This document shows, in pieces, positions 1 through 10,114 of a stretch of DNA of 64,000 bases. The position numbers and the translations under genes are program-made. Below the pieces are notes generated by a model that made no database searches, was not told where the DNA came from, and saw only the letters and a list, made by a program, of their open reading frames with translations. Source of the DNA: an uncultured Bacteroidales bacterium (GTDB lineage: Bacteria > Bacteroidota > Bacteroidia > Bacteroidales > Paludibacteraceae); the NCBI GenBank assembly GCA_902798385.1, contig CADBWK010000007.1, forward strand, positions 37,781-101,780. Reading direction: 5' to 3'. Position 1 is the first letter of the stretch; each line of letters starts with the position of its first letter.

Positions 1-197
1 CCCGTACGGGGATGAACGATCGCGCGCTCTTTGCGCTCTTTGATTTCAAAAGCCCCCAGCCCTTGTAACTGAATCGCTTTGCCGTCCATCAAGTTCTCAC
101 GAATGATGGCGTTCATCGTTGTCAGTAACAGCTCCGTGTCTTTCTTGCTTAGCCCCGATGCGTTCGACACTAAGCCGATAAAATCTTTTGTCAGCAT
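1..197 (-). CDS. HU/IHF-family DNA-binding protein, partial
   Basis: The reading frame runs from the ATG at 197 off the left edge of the window, so only about 65 N-terminal residues are seen. It begins MLTKDFIGLVSNASG and continues with a helical segment and the stretch IQLQGLGAFEIKER, which matches the start of the HU/IHF fold (two helices, then the beta-sheet that leads to the DNA-binding arms). HU-family proteins bend and compact DNA. It follows rimO on the same strand with a 9 bp gap and so is probably the third gene of the recQ-rimO operon. The missing part should hold the arm with its conserved proline. Assignment is by family resemblance only. Confidence 0.75.
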   Translation of the reverse strand, partial: MLTKDFIGLVSNASGLSKKDTELLLTTMNAIIRENLMDGKAIQLQGLGAFEIKERKERAIVHPRT

Positions 198-206
198 GGT
201 ATGTTG

Positions 207-1523
207 TTATATTATTTCTCCGTATAAATCAAACTCCTCCGCCTTGGTGATCTTCACATTCACAAAATTTCCAATTTCCAATTGCCCATTTCCATTGTTC
301 TCAACGAGAACTTCGCAATCCACCTCCGGACTGTCGTATTGGGTGCGCCCGATCCAGTAGTCGCCATCTTGGCGGTCGAGAATGACCTTCTGCGTTGTGC
401 CCACTTTCTGCGCCATCAGCTCGCCGCTGATCTCCTGCTGGATTGCCATCAACTCGGACGCCCGCGCTTCCTTTGTTTCCTGCGGGATATCGTCCTTGTA
501 ATGCTTGTTGGCGTACGTGCCTTCTTCGTCCGAGTACGCAAAGCATCCCATCCGCTCAAACCGCATCTCCCGTACCCACGCTTTCAGCGCCTCGAAATCC
601 TCGTCCGTCTCACCCGGGTGCCCCACCAACAGGGTCGTCCGGATACAGATACCCGGCACTTTCTCCCGGATCTTACGGATCAGCGCATCCTGTTCGGTCT
701 GCGTGATATGTCGCCGCATCAGCCCCAACATGTGGTCGGTACAATGCTGCAGCGCGATATCGAGGTACTTGCACACGTTTTGATGCTTGGCCATCACGTC
801 CAACAACTCCTCCGGAAAATCCGTCGGGTAGGCGTAATGTAACCGTATCCATTCAACACCTTCTATCTGCGCTATCTCATCGATCAACTCCGGCAACATA
901 TGGCGTTTCTCTATGTCCAGCCCGTAGCTGCTCAAGTCCTGTGCGATCACATTCAGTTCCTTTACGCCCTGACTCACCAGCCATCTTACTTCGTCTAAGA
1001 TCTCCGCCTTCGGTCGACTCGTATGTCGTCCCGTGATGAGTGGAATCGCGCAGTACGAACAAAATCTATTGCATCCCTCTGATATCTTCAGGTAGGTATA
1101 GTGCTTGGGTGTGGTGAGACTCCGCTCAAACCACGGGTAAAGTCTAGGATTAGTACCTATTGCATAGGCGCCGAGTAGGTCTTTGATGCCTTGGAAATCG
1201 AATTTGCCAAAATACGCATCCACCTCCGGCAGTTCCTCTTCCAACTCCGCCCGATAGCGCTCACTCAGGCATCCCATCACGATCAGCGTCTTCAGCTTCC
1301 CTTTCTTCTTCCGCTCCGCCATCTGGAGGATCATGTTGATGCTCTCTTCTTTCGCGTCTCCGATGAATCCGCAGGTGTTGATCACGCATACTTCCCCTTT
1401 TGGCTCTTCCGGGTCATGTACACACGTCCATCCCGCCGCCTCCATTTGCCGCATCACCCGCTCTGCATCCACCAGGTTCTTTGAACACCCGAGCGTTATG
1501 AAATCGATTTCTCCTTTGTGCAT
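207..1523 (-). CDS. rimO: Ribosomal protein S12 methylthiotransferase RimO
   Basis: RimO is a radical-SAM enzyme that puts a methylthio group on the conserved aspartate of ribosomal protein S12. The 438-residue protein has the N-terminal MTTase domain (LGCSKNLVDAE; VINTCGFI) whose cysteines bind the auxiliary cluster, the radical-SAM motif CNRFCSYC (CxxxCxxC) near residue 150, and a C-terminal TRAM domain. Length is normal for RimO. Its ATG overlaps the recQ stop by one base (TAATG), which points to translational coupling. A period-7 repeat array at 266-300 codes for part of the TRAM domain (residues about 408-419, NGNGQLEIGNF). The family assignment is firm. Confidence 0.95.
   Translation of the reverse strand: MHKGEIDFITLGCSKNLVDAERVMRQMEAAGWTCVHDPEEPKGEVCVINTCGFIGDAKEESINMILQMAERKKKGKLKTLIVMGCLSERYRAELEEELPEVDAYFGKFDFQGIKDLLGAYAIGTNPRLYPWFERSLTTPKHYTYLKISEGCNRFCSYCAIPLITGRHTSRPKAEILDEVRWLVSQGVKELNVIAQDLSSYGLDIEKRHMLPELIDEIAQIEGVEWIRLHYAYPTDFPEELLDVMAKHQNVCKYLDIALQHCTDHMLGLMRRHITQTEQDALIRKIREKVPGICIRTTLLVGHPGETDEDFEALKAWVREMRFERMGCFAYSDEEGTYANKHYKDDIPQETKEARASELMAIQQEISGELMAQKVGTTQKVILDRQDGDYWIGRTQYDSPEVDCEVLVENNGNGQLEIGNFVNVKITKAEEFDLYGEII
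266..300 (-). repeat. Period-7 array inside rimO (5 units)
   Basis: Reading the + strand, the units are AATTTCC, AATTTCC, AATTGCC, CATTTCC and ATTGTTC. On the coding strand the unit is GGAAATT, which has no stop codon in any frame. It lies in the TRAM domain of RimO. Confidence 0.75.
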
Positions 1524-3706
1524 TAGTTACCTAAATCGCAGTGAAATTTAAGTCGTACGAGCCGCACATGCATCTCGTCGTAGTAATCCTCCCCGAGTTC
1601 CTCCATGGCCTTCTTGATGTTATCGTCGTCGGCGTTCTTGAAGTAGTCGTATATCTCCTCCTCTTCGTCCGGATCGACTACCTCTTTGATGAAATAATTA
1701 ATGTTGATCTTCGTGCCGCTGAAAACGATCGCCTCCAATTCATCCATCATCTCCTCCATCGACATACCGTTGCTCTCGGCAAGATCGTCCAGATCGACAC
1801 GCCGGTCGATCGCTTGGATGATCTGTTTCTTTCGGGTTGATTTCTTTGCTACCGTACGGATACGCAAGTCCTCCGGACGGATGATCTCGTTCTCATCGAC
1901 ATACTCCTTGATGATCTTCAGGAACTCCTCGCCGTACCGTTTGGCTTTTGCTACGCCCACGCCCGGGATAGTCAGCAGTTCCTCCATCGTAATGGGGTAG
2001 GTGGTGGCCATCGCTTCCAGACTCGGGTCTTGGAAGATCACAAACGGCGGAACGTCGTTCTTCTTCGCTACTTTACGGCGTATATCCTTCAAGATAGCAA
2101 ACAGCACCTCATCGGCGGCGGCACAAGTAGCACCTGCACCTTCCATCATGTCTGCCTCCTCATCGATGATCTCGATAGGAACCTCGAACTTACCCGGCCG
2201 GCGCATGAACTTAAGACCGTCCTTGGTCAACTTCAAGTCACCGTACGAATCGACGTCTTTCTTAATCATGCCGGCTACCAGCGCCTGACGGATGATGGCA
2301 TGTAACGTGCTCTCTTCTTCGTCGCTGGCCGAACCGAAGTTCTCCAAGTCGTCGTGATGATAGCTCATCACCTCCGCCGTCGTGTTGCCGTGCAGGATAT
2401 CTACGATATGTTCGGCTTTGTGATGCTCGTTCACCTGCTGGATCGTCTCCAGAATCAGCTGCAACAACTCGCTCGCATCTACCTGCTTGTAGGTCTTGCG
2501 GCAGTTATCGCAGTTACCGCATTTCTCCTCCGTGTACTCCTCGCCGAAATAATGCAGCAGCAACTTACGGCGGCAGATCGTACTCTCTGCGTAACTTTGT
2601 GTCTCAAACAGCAACTGGTTGCCGATGCCGATTTCTTTCGGTGTCTTGCCCTGTTGGAAACGTCTCAGACGCTCGATATCATCCGGGCTGTAGAAGCAGA
2701 TACATTGTCCTTCGCCGCCGTCACGACCCGCGCGACCGGTCTCCTGATAGTAGCCCTCGAGCGATTTTGGGATGTCGTAATGCACCACAAAGCGTACGTC
2801 CGGTTTGTCGATTCCCATACCGAAGGCGATCGTTGCTACGATCACCTGTACCTCCTCCATCAGGAACGCATCCTGATTCGCCGTACGCGTCGCCGCATCC
2901 ATACCGGCGTGGTAAGGACGCGCCGAGATGCCGTTCACTTTCAGCACCTCCGCCAAGTCCTCCACTTCCTTGCGCGCCAGACAGTAGATAATACCGCTCT
3001 TGCCTTCCATTCCGCGGATGAAACGCACCAAGTCCTTGTCGATATCGGCGGTTTTCGGACGTACTTCGTAATACAGGTTCGGGCGGTTGAAACTCGACTT
3101 GAACACCGTGGCATCCGGCATGCCGAGGTTCTTCTGGATATCTTTCTGCACCTTCGGTGTCGCCGTAGCTGTCAACGCAATGATCGGCGCCTTGCCGATA
3201 CGCTGCACCATCGAGCGTATCTGGCTGTACTCCGGACGGAAATCATGACCCCATTCTGAGATACAATGTGCCTCATCTACTGCGTAGAAAGAGATCTTCA
3301 CGCCCTTTAGGAAATCCACGTTCTCACCTTTATTCAAACTCTCCGGCGCCAAGTACAGCAATTTGGTCTTTCCCGCCAATACATCATCCTTCACGGCGTT
3401 GATCTCACCCCGGCTCAAACTCGAGTTGATGAAATGCGCCACACCTTCCTCCTCCGAGTAGTTGCTCATCGCATCCACCTGGTTCTTCATCAGCGCAATC
3501 AGCGGCGAGATAACAATCGCCACACCCTCCATCATCAACGAAGGCAATTGATAGCACAGACTCTTACCGCCACCCGTAGGCATCAACACGAACGTGTCAT
3601 TGCCCTCCATCACATTGCGGATGATAGCCTCCTGATTGCCCTTGAACGTGTCAAAACCAAAGTAGGTTTGTAACGCCCCCACTAACTGTTCATGTGTTAC
3701 TTCCAT
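1523..3706 (-). CDS. recQ: ATP-dependent DNA helicase RecQ
   Basis: RecQ unwinds DNA 3' to 5' in recombination and fork repair. The protein (727 residues) shows the helicase motifs in order: motif I MPTGGGKSLCYQLP, DEAH box (VDEAHCISEWGHDFRP), motif III TATAT, and motif VI with QETGRAGRDG. A zinc-binding segment with four cysteines follows (CRRK...CGNCDNC), then an RQC winged helix, an HRDC domain (LLTIPGVGVAKAKRYG) and a C-terminal helix-turn-helix-like extension as in other Bacteroidales RecQ. I chose the ATG at 3706. The frame stays open to a TTG at 3739, but that lies in the predicted -7 box (3729-3736), so it cannot be in the mRNA. It is the first gene of recQ-rimO-HU. Confidence 0.95.
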   Translation of the reverse strand: MEVTHEQLVGALQTYFGFDTFKGNQEAIIRNVMEGNDTFVLMPTGGGKSLCYQLPSLMMEGVAIVISPLIALMKNQVDAMSNYSEEEGVAHFINSSLSRGEINAVKDDVLAGKTKLLYLAPESLNKGENVDFLKGVKISFYAVDEAHCISEWGHDFRPEYSQIRSMVQRIGKAPIIALTATATPKVQKDIQKNLGMPDATVFKSSFNRPNLYYEVRPKTADIDKDLVRFIRGMEGKSGIIYCLARKEVEDLAEVLKVNGISARPYHAGMDAATRTANQDAFLMEEVQVIVATIAFGMGIDKPDVRFVVHYDIPKSLEGYYQETGRAGRDGGEGQCICFYSPDDIERLRRFQQGKTPKEIGIGNQLLFETQSYAESTICRRKLLLHYFGEEYTEEKCGNCDNCRKTYKQVDASELLQLILETIQQVNEHHKAEHIVDILHGNTTAEVMSYHHDDLENFGSASDEEESTLHAIIRQALVAGMIKKDVDSYGDLKLTKDGLKFMRRPGKFEVPIEIIDEEADMMEGAGATCAAADEVLFAILKDIRRKVAKKNDVPPFVIFQDPSLEAMATTYPITMEELLTIPGVGVAKAKRYGEEFLKIIKEYVDENEIIRPEDLRIRTVAKKSTRKKQIIQAIDRRVDLDDLAESNGMSMEEMMDELEAIVFSGTKININYFIKEVVDPDEEEEIYDYFKNADDDNIKKAMEELGEDYYDEMHVRLVRLKFHCDLGN

Positions 3707-3728
3707 AACAAAAATTCCAATTTGGGCA

Positions 3729-3759
3729 CAAAGATACAATTTATTTTTTATATGTGCAA
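3729..3759 (-). promoter_or_regulatory. Promoter of recQ-rimO operon
   Basis: The minus strand has TTG at 3759-3757, a 20 bp spacer and TATCTTTG at 3736-3729, matching the Bacteroidetes TTG / TAnnTTTG promoter. The -33 box is part of TTGCACATATA, a half of the palindrome seen at other promoters here. Confidence 0.75.
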
Positions 3760-3806
3760 TAATTTACGCATTTTTTTAAAAAAAATCGAAAAAAAGAACA
3801 AAACTC

Positions 3807-3837
3807 TTGCGTATGTCACAAAAATGTTGTAATTTTG
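3807..3837 (+). promoter_or_regulatory. Promoter of MFS-susCD operon
   Basis: TTG at 3807-3809, 20 bp spacer, TAATTTTG at 3830-3837. The predicted leader before the MFS start at 3885 is about 40 nt. It is divergent from the recQ promoter. Confidence 0.7.
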
Positions 3838-3884
3838 TCGCCGATTTATGAAAATCGGAGCTTAAGCTTAATAGACACAATACT

Positions 3885-5228
3885 ATGCAGAAACGGAATT
3901 TATCCTTTACACAACTCTTTAATCTGAGTTTTGGTTTCTTCGGAGTTCAAATTGCTTATGCGCTGCAGAGCGCTAATATCTCCCGCATTTTTGCTACTTT
4001 GGGTGCTGACCCGCACACGCTGAGTTTCTTCTGGATTCTCCCGCCGCTGATGGGTATGATCGTGCAACCGCTGGTAGGTAAGTATAGCGACAAGACTTGG
4101 AATCGTCTCGGTCGCCGTAAGCCTTATTTGCTCGTGGGCGCGCTCATCGCGGTAGCAGTTATGCTGCTCCTCCCGAATGCCGGTAACTTCACCTTCACGC
4201 AAGCCGCCTTCCTTGGTCTGAATGCGGCGATGTGGTTCGGGCTCTTCAGCCTGATGTTCCTCGATACGAGCATTAATATAGCCATGCAGCCGTTCAAGAT
4301 GATGGTGGGTGACATGGTGAACGAAGAGCAGAAGGGTACGGCTTATGCCATCCAATCGGCTCTCTGTAACGCCGGCTCGTTGGTAGGCTACGTGTTCCCG
4401 ATCTTCTTTACCTGGATCGGAATCGCCAATACGGCTCCCGAGGGCGTTATTCCGGACTCTGTCAAGTGGTCGTTCTACGCAGGTGCAGCCATTCTTATCC
4501 TCTGCTCGCTCTATACCTTCGCTACCGTTAAGGAGCTGAACCCGCAGGAATATGCGGAGTTTCACGGTATTGATGCCAAGAAAGATGATAAGAAAGAGGA
4601 AGAACCGGGCTTCATCAAACTGTTGGCTACCGCGCCGTCGGCTTTCTGGACGGTCGGTCTCGTGCAGTTCTTCTGCTGGGCAGCTTTCATGTATATGTGG
4701 ACATACTCCAATGGTGCTATCGCCTCCAACTGCTACGGCTGGGACGGTGTCAGTGCCGCGGATGCCGCGTTCCAGACTGCCGGTAACTGGGTAGGCGTTG
4801 TGTTCGCTATCCAGGCGGTGGGCTCGCTCCTCTGGGCGATGTTCCTGCCGAAGCTCGAGCATTGGACGGGCAACAAGGGTGCGTACGCTATCTCGTTGAT
4901 AGTCGGTGCCATCGGATTTATCTCCATCTGGTTCGTGACGAGCCCCTACGTCCTCTGGCTCAGTTATCTGCTTATCGGTGCCGCTTGGGCGGCTATGTTG
5001 GCGTTGCCGTTCACCATCGTGACCAACGCGATCAAAGGAGGCAATATGGGATACTACCTCGGTTTGTTCAACTGCACGATCTGTGTTCCGCAGATTGTGG
5101 CAGCCCTCTGTGGCGGTATACTCCTTAAATATATATGCGCGCACGTACAAGCAGGTATGCTGGTGGTAGCCGGTGTACTGCTGCTGCTTGGTGCTGCTGC
5201 GGTCTTTACGATCAAAGAGAAAGAGTAA
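3885..5228 (+). CDS. MFS/GPH-type sugar transporter
   Basis: This 447-residue protein has about 12 hydrophobic membrane segments and is an inner-membrane transporter. The loop motif RLGRRKPYLLVGA after the second segment is the RxGRRxP signature of the SLC45/GPH-like sugar:cation symporters common in Bacteroidales polysaccharide loci. A charged central loop (AKKDDKKEEEPG) separates the two six-helix halves. It is first in the operon with susC, susD and a surface lipoprotein and faces a galactan-degrading operon, so galactose or galacto-oligosaccharides are the likely cargo. That substrate is inferred from context only. Confidence 0.85.
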   Translation: MQKRNLSFTQLFNLSFGFFGVQIAYALQSANISRIFATLGADPHTLSFFWILPPLMGMIVQPLVGKYSDKTWNRLGRRKPYLLVGALIAVAVMLLLPNAGNFTFTQAAFLGLNAAMWFGLFSLMFLDTSINIAMQPFKMMVGDMVNEEQKGTAYAIQSALCNAGSLVGYVFPIFFTWIGIANTAPEGVIPDSVKWSFYAGAAILILCSLYTFATVKELNPQEYAEFHGIDAKKDDKKEEEPGFIKLLATAPSAFWTVGLVQFFCWAAFMYMWTYSNGAIASNCYGWDGVSAADAAFQTAGNWVGVVFAIQAVGSLLWAMFLPKLEHWTGNKGAYAISLIVGAIGFISIWFVTSPYVLWLSYLLIGAAWAAMLALPFTIVTNAIKGGNMGYYLGLFNCTICVPQIVAALCGGILLKYICAHVQAGMLVVAGVLLLLGAAAVFTIKEKE

Positions 5229-5267
5229 ATAATAACAAACAATAATACTAACAAAACACACAAGCAA

Positions 5268-8200
5268 ATGAAACACAATTTTCTTTCATTCCGCGCCGTG
5301 ATGATGGCATTCCTGTTAATGATGGGAATGACCGCCTTTGCTCAAGTAGCCGTTCAGGGAACGGTGACTGACGTAGCAACGGGTGATCCTATTATCGGCG
5401 CTTCTGTGCTGGAGATCGGTACTACCAACGGTACGATTACCGATTTTGATGGTAATTTCTCGCTGATGGTTCAACCGGGCGCGAAACTGTCGATCTCGTA
5501 CATGGGTTATAAGACCCAGGAGTTGGATGCCACTCCGATGATGGTGGTTAAGATGGGTGAGGACAATGAGCTCCTCGAAGAGGTAGTCGTTGTCGGTTAC
5601 GGTGTCGTTAAGAAAAACGATGCTACCGGTTCGGTTACCGCCATCAAGCCCGATGAGATGAACAAAGGTCTCGTCCTGAATGCGCAAGACATGTTGGCCG
5701 GTAAGATCGCCGGTGTAGCCGTTACGAGTAACGGTGGTGAGCCGGGCGCTGGATCGAACATCCGTATCCGTGGTGGTTCGTCCCTCTCCGCTTCCAATGA
5801 CCCGTTGATCGTTATCGACGGTGTGCTTATGGACAACAACGGTCTGTATGGTATCAACAACCCGCTCTCGATGGTTAACCCGAGTGATATCGAGACCTTC
5901 ACCGTCCTCAAGGATGCTTCCGCAACCGCTATCTACGGTTCGCGTGCATCGAACGGTGTCATCATCATCACGACTAAGAAAGGTGCTTCCGGCTCGAAGC
6001 CGAAATTTACCTATGACGGAAACGTTAGTGCCGGTGTGATCACCAACCGTCTCCAAGTGATGACCGCGGATCAATACCGCACCTTCTTGACCGACAATGC
6101 GAAAGCATACGGTAACATCGCAGCCGGTCTTGGCCCGCTCACAGGTACAGGTACAGACTGGCAAAAAGAGGTAACTCGCGTAGGTATCGGTACGGATCAT
6201 AACTTCTCCGTTGTAGGTGGTACGAAGCATATGCCTTATCGTGCTTCGCTCGGTTACACCTACCAAGACGGTACCATCAAGAAATCGAATATGCAACGTG
6301 TAACCGCTGCGGTTACCCTCAACCCGACTTTCTTGGATAAACACCTCTCCTTCAACTTCAACGCGAAGGGTATGTACATCTCCAATAACAAAGTGGGTGA
6401 CGGTAGTATCATCGGTGCTGCTTTGGCAATGGATCCGACCCGTCCGGTAAACAGTGATGCTCACTTGCTCGAGTACGGTCCGTACTATCAGACTGAGAAA
6501 CCTTGGGATCCGGACGATCAAGGTCGTTACACCGATACCGAGTGGCGTTACACGATCAACAGTAACGTGCCGCAGAACCCGGTAGCTACTCTTGAGACCA
6601 AAGAGTATGGTGCAAAAGCCGGTGTGTTCATCGGTAACCTTGAGGCTGACTATAAGATCCACGGATTTGAGGATCTCCGCCTCCACGCTAACTTCGCAGC
6701 CGATTATAACTACGGTGAGGAGAAGACGGACATTGCTCCGCAGTCTGCGTCCAATAACTACTACGGTTGGAAAGGAAAGAACCAACGTCATAACTACAAC
6801 CTGCAGTTCAACTGCTACGCGCAGTACTATAAGGACTTCAACGACAAGCATCACTTCGATGCACAGGTTGGTTACGAGTGGTCGCACTTGAAAAACTGGG
6901 GTGTACAGGATGGTAACGGTTTGTTCCCGATGACCTATAACGATGCCGAGTTAGGCACGAGCAACGCAGGTCAGATCTACAACCCGTACCACTATGAGTG
7001 GGCTACTGAGAGTTACCTCGTTTCCTTCTTCGGTCGTGTGAACTACATAGCCCTCAACCGTTATATGATCACGGCTACCGTCCGTGGTGATGGTTCGTCT
7101 CGTTTCGCTCCGGGCAGACAGTGGGGTGTGTTCCCTGCAGTCGCACTGGGTTGGAAGATGAAAGAAGAATCCTGGTTGAAGGATGTTAACTGGCTCAGCG
7201 AGTTGAAACTCCGTCTTGGCTTCGGTATCACCGGTCAGCAGGAGATCAACCAGGGTGACTACCCGGGCTTGGTACTCTATAGCATCAGCCGTGAGCACGC
7301 TTCCTACACCCTCGGTGAGAAAGATGCCAACGGTAACTATAAATACTATCAGAGCTATCGTCCGGAGGCCTTCAATACCGAGCTGACTTGGGAGAAGACC
7401 ACGACCTACAACGCAGGTATCGACTACGGCTTCCTCAACGGACGTATCTCCGGTTCTATTGACTACTACTATCGTATTACCAAAGACCTGATCTCGGTAG
7501 TCGATGTAGCTGCAGGTATGAACTTCAAGAACCAGGTAGTAAGCAACATCGGTTCGCTCTCGAACCAAGGTGTTGAGTTCTCGATCAATGCAGTTGCTAT
7601 TGACAACAAGAAACTCAAATGGGATCTGGGCTTCAACTTTACCTATAACCAGAACAAGATCATCAAGCTTACCACCGGTAAGACTGCTGATCCGAACAAT
7701 CCGTACTTCGTAGAAACCGGTGGTATCTCGGCCGGTACGGGTAACACGATCCAGCGTCACCAAGAGGGTCTGCCCGCTGCTACGTTCTTCGTTTATCAGA
7801 CTTATCTCAGCGAGGACGGTTACTATGAGATCGTTAACCAGAACGGTGATAAGGATGCCAGCGGCAAGGACATCATCGATGATAAGGACCTTATCGCATA
7901 CCACAATGCCATGGCTCCGTTCACCCTCGGTCTCCAGTCCAAGTGGCAGTTCTATAACTTCGACCTCGGTATTACCCTCCGCTCGAGCATTGGTAACTAT
8001 GTTTACAATGACGTCCGCGCAGGTCGTATGAATAGCCTCCAGACGCCGTTGCGTGAAGGTGGTTATACCAACATCCTCTGCGGTACGGAGACTGAGTTCG
8101 CTCGTATCTCCGGCTCGAATACTGTCGGCGTAAGTAGTAATGCTTACAAGATGGATATCTGGGTTGAGAACGCTTCCTTCCTGCGTATCGATAACATCAC

Positions 8201-8375
8201 CCTCGGTTATACTTGGAACAAGCCGGCCATCAAGGCTCGTCTCTACGGTTCGGTATCCAACCCGCTGGTGATCTCCGGTTACAAGGGTCTGGATCCTGAA
8301 GTATTCGGCGGTATTGACAACAACATCTATCCGCGTAGCCTCACGGCGCTCGTAGGTGTTAACCTCCAATTTTAA
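5268..8375 (+). CDS. susC: SusC/RagA-family TonB-dependent outer-membrane transporter
   Basis: The protein has 1035 residues, normal for SusC. In order it shows a signal peptide ending near FAQVAVQG, a CarboxypepD_reg-like beta-sandwich (VQGTVTDVATGDPIIGASV), a plug domain opening with LEEVVVVGYG, the typical GGSSLSASNDPLIVIDG segment, and a long 22-strand barrel ending in aromatic ...VGVNLQF. SusC proteins import oligosaccharides using TonB energy with SusD as the lid. The gene lies 39 bp after the MFS gene and 16 bp before susD. Likely cargo is beta-1,4-galacto-oligosaccharides, inferred from the GH53 and GH2 genes nearby. The symbol is used in the family sense. Confidence 0.95.
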   Translation: MKHNFLSFRAVMMAFLLMMGMTAFAQVAVQGTVTDVATGDPIIGASVLEIGTTNGTITDFDGNFSLMVQPGAKLSISYMGYKTQELDATPMMVVKMGEDNELLEEVVVVGYGVVKKNDATGSVTAIKPDEMNKGLVLNAQDMLAGKIAGVAVTSNGGEPGAGSNIRIRGGSSLSASNDPLIVIDGVLMDNNGLYGINNPLSMVNPSDIETFTVLKDASATAIYGSRASNGVIIITTKKGASGSKPKFTYDGNVSAGVITNRLQVMTADQYRTFLTDNAKAYGNIAAGLGPLTGTGTDWQKEVTRVGIGTDHNFSVVGGTKHMPYRASLGYTYQDGTIKKSNMQRVTAAVTLNPTFLDKHLSFNFNAKGMYISNNKVGDGSIIGAALAMDPTRPVNSDAHLLEYGPYYQTEKPWDPDDQGRYTDTEWRYTINSNVPQNPVATLETKEYGAKAGVFIGNLEADYKIHGFEDLRLHANFAADYNYGEEKTDIAPQSASNNYYGWKGKNQRHNYNLQFNCYAQYYKDFNDKHHFDAQVGYEWSHLKNWGVQDGNGLFPMTYNDAELGTSNAGQIYNPYHYEWATESYLVSFFGRVNYIALNRYMITATVRGDGSSRFAPGRQWGVFPAVALGWKMKEESWLKDVNWLSELKLRLGFGITGQQEINQGDYPGLVLYSISREHASYTLGEKDANGNYKYYQSYRPEAFNTELTWEKTTTYNAGIDYGFLNGRISGSIDYYYRITKDLISVVDVAAGMNFKNQVVSNIGSLSNQGVEFSINAVAIDNKKLKWDLGFNFTYNQNKIIKLTTGKTADPNNPYFVETGGISAGTGNTIQRHQEGLPAATFFVYQTYLSEDGYYEIVNQNGDKDASGKDIIDDKDLIAYHNAMAPFTLGLQSKWQFYNFDLGITLRSSIGNYVYNDVRAGRMNSLQTPLREGGYTNILCGTETEFARISGSNTVGVSSNAYKMDIWVENASFLRIDNITLGYTWNKPAIKARLYGSVSNPLVISGYKGLDPEVFGGIDNNIYPRSLTALVGVNLQF

Positions 8376-8391
8376 TGAACCTTAAAAAATC

Positions 8392-10062
8392 ATGACTGAT
8401 ATGAAAAAGATATTTGCTATAATTGGAGCCGTGTTAATGCTCACGATGAACTCCTGTGTGCAAGACTTGAAAGTAGAGTCCATTGACCCGAATACCAAGT
8501 CCACCATCGATATGCAGTCACTTTTCGTAAAGTGTTATGCAACCTTGGCGCTTACCGGTCAGAAAGGACCGGACGGTAACGGCGATATCGCCGGTATGGA
8601 TGAGGGTACTTCCTCGTTCTACCGTATGATGTTCTCTCTGAACGAGTACTGTGCTGACCAGATCTACTGGATTTGGCCGGATGTAGGTGTAGATGATATC
8701 CGTAAAGCTACTTGGACTTCGTCCAACTCGCTCATCAAAGGTGTGTACTCGCGTTTCTATTTCGACATCACCCTTTGCAACCTTTTCATCGATAAGTTCG
8801 CTGAAGAGGCAGGCGCTCGCAAGACCGCTGAGATCCGTTTCATCCGCGCCCTCAACTATTACTATCTGCTCGATATGTTCGGTAATGTACCGAAGGTATG
8901 GAAATCCGGTCTGATGGATCTGCCGGAGCAGTACAAACGTGCTGACCTCTATGCAGACCTGATCAAGGAGATCGAGGACTTCCTTCCGGATCTGGCTCCG
9001 GCAGGTAACCGCGAGAGCTACTACCGTGTGGACCAAGCTGCAGCATGGTTGCTTCTCTCCCGTATCTATATCAACGCCGCTATCTACAAAGGCGTAGCCG
9101 AGGCGGACGAGGCAACATGTATCCCCGATTACAACAAGGCTGCTGAGTACGCAGAGAAAGTGATGAACTCTTCCTACAGCCTCGCTACCGAGTACCGTTA
9201 CCTCTTCATGGGTGACAACGATGATATGTCGGCTGTCAATGACGCGTACAAAGAGATCCTTCTCCCGGTTGGTCAGGATGGTGTTGAAACACAGTCTTGG
9301 GGTGGTTCGCTCTTCCTCATCGCTTCCTGCTACACCGGCGGTATGCCGGCTTCCGGTACGACCGAAGCATGGAAATGTATCCGTACCCGCGCACAACTCA
9401 TCCAACTTTTCTGCCCGGACTTAGTTCGCCCGGTAGATGCAAAGGATGGTGCTAAGACGGTTGCGCAAGGAGGTTACGGTCCGTACTTAGGCGGTGCAGC
9501 TGAGATCATTGCCGCTACCGGTGATAAACGTGCTATGTTTATCAACAAAGGTACAGGTGACTATGCTTGTAACTTCTGGAAAGAGAACGAGGATGATAAG
9601 TTCAAATCCGGTTGGGGTACAGTTAAGTACAGCAACCTCATGGCTGACGAGAATCGCGTAGCGCATGATTCCAAGTTCCCGGATACTGACCTCGCGTTGA
9701 TGCGTAAGGCAGAGGCTTACCTCACCTATGCAGAGGCTATCCTCCGTGGTGCTACGCCGCTGTCCATGACAGCTGATGAAGCTATCAACACTGTTCGTCG
9801 CCGCGCAGGCGCTGTAGAGAACACCGGTTATACGCTTCGCGATGTACTCGACGAGCGTGGTCGTGAGTTCTATGCAGAAGGATTCCGTCGTAGTGATCTG
9901 ATCCGCTATCGTATGTTCACGGGTAAGAAATACGCCTGGGAGTGGAAAGGTGGCGCTATCCTCGGTCAACAAGCTAATATTGAAGAATATCGTAACCTCT
10001 ATCCGCTGCCGCTGTCTGAGGTTACGGCTAACCATAACCTGAAACAAAACGAAGGTTATTAA
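8392..10062 (+). CDS. susD: SusD/RagB-family surface glycan-binding lipoprotein
   Basis: SusD proteins form the lid over SusC at the cell surface and bind the glycan. The 556-residue product has a lipoprotein signal peptide (MKKIFAIIGAVLML, with the acylated cysteine in MNSC), a helical TPR-like core (RFIRALNYYYLLDMFGNVPKVW is the classic RAxNYYxLxxxFGxVP pattern) and the usual C-terminal region ERGREFYAEGFRRSDLIRY. An alternative start at 8401 (MKKIF) would give a more typical signal peptide and may be the true one. It is the partner of the upstream SusC. Confidence 0.93.
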   Translation: MTDMKKIFAIIGAVLMLTMNSCVQDLKVESIDPNTKSTIDMQSLFVKCYATLALTGQKGPDGNGDIAGMDEGTSSFYRMMFSLNEYCADQIYWIWPDVGVDDIRKATWTSSNSLIKGVYSRFYFDITLCNLFIDKFAEEAGARKTAEIRFIRALNYYYLLDMFGNVPKVWKSGLMDLPEQYKRADLYADLIKEIEDFLPDLAPAGNRESYYRVDQAAAWLLLSRIYINAAIYKGVAEADEATCIPDYNKAAEYAEKVMNSSYSLATEYRYLFMGDNDDMSAVNDAYKEILLPVGQDGVETQSWGGSLFLIASCYTGGMPASGTTEAWKCIRTRAQLIQLFCPDLVRPVDAKDGAKTVAQGGYGPYLGGAAEIIAATGDKRAMFINKGTGDYACNFWKENEDDKFKSGWGTVKYSNLMADENRVAHDSKFPDTDLALMRKAEAYLTYAEAILRGATPLSMTADEAINTVRRRAGAVENTGYTLRDVLDERGREFYAEGFRRSDLIRYRMFTGKKYAWEWKGGAILGQQANIEEYRNLYPLPLSEVTANHNLKQNEGY

Positions 10063-10114
10063 TAAACAATAATCAATTAACCCAATTAACATTTATTAAC
10101 AAATTTAATTCATT

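Noticed and set aside
3900-5276. 458-residue minus-strand open frame
   Set aside because: Antisense to the MFS transporter. The sequence is charged and featureless.
5316-8369. Two long minus-strand open frames (5316-6887, 6951-8369)
   Set aside because: Both are antisense shadows of susC with no start signal, signal peptide or recognisable domain.
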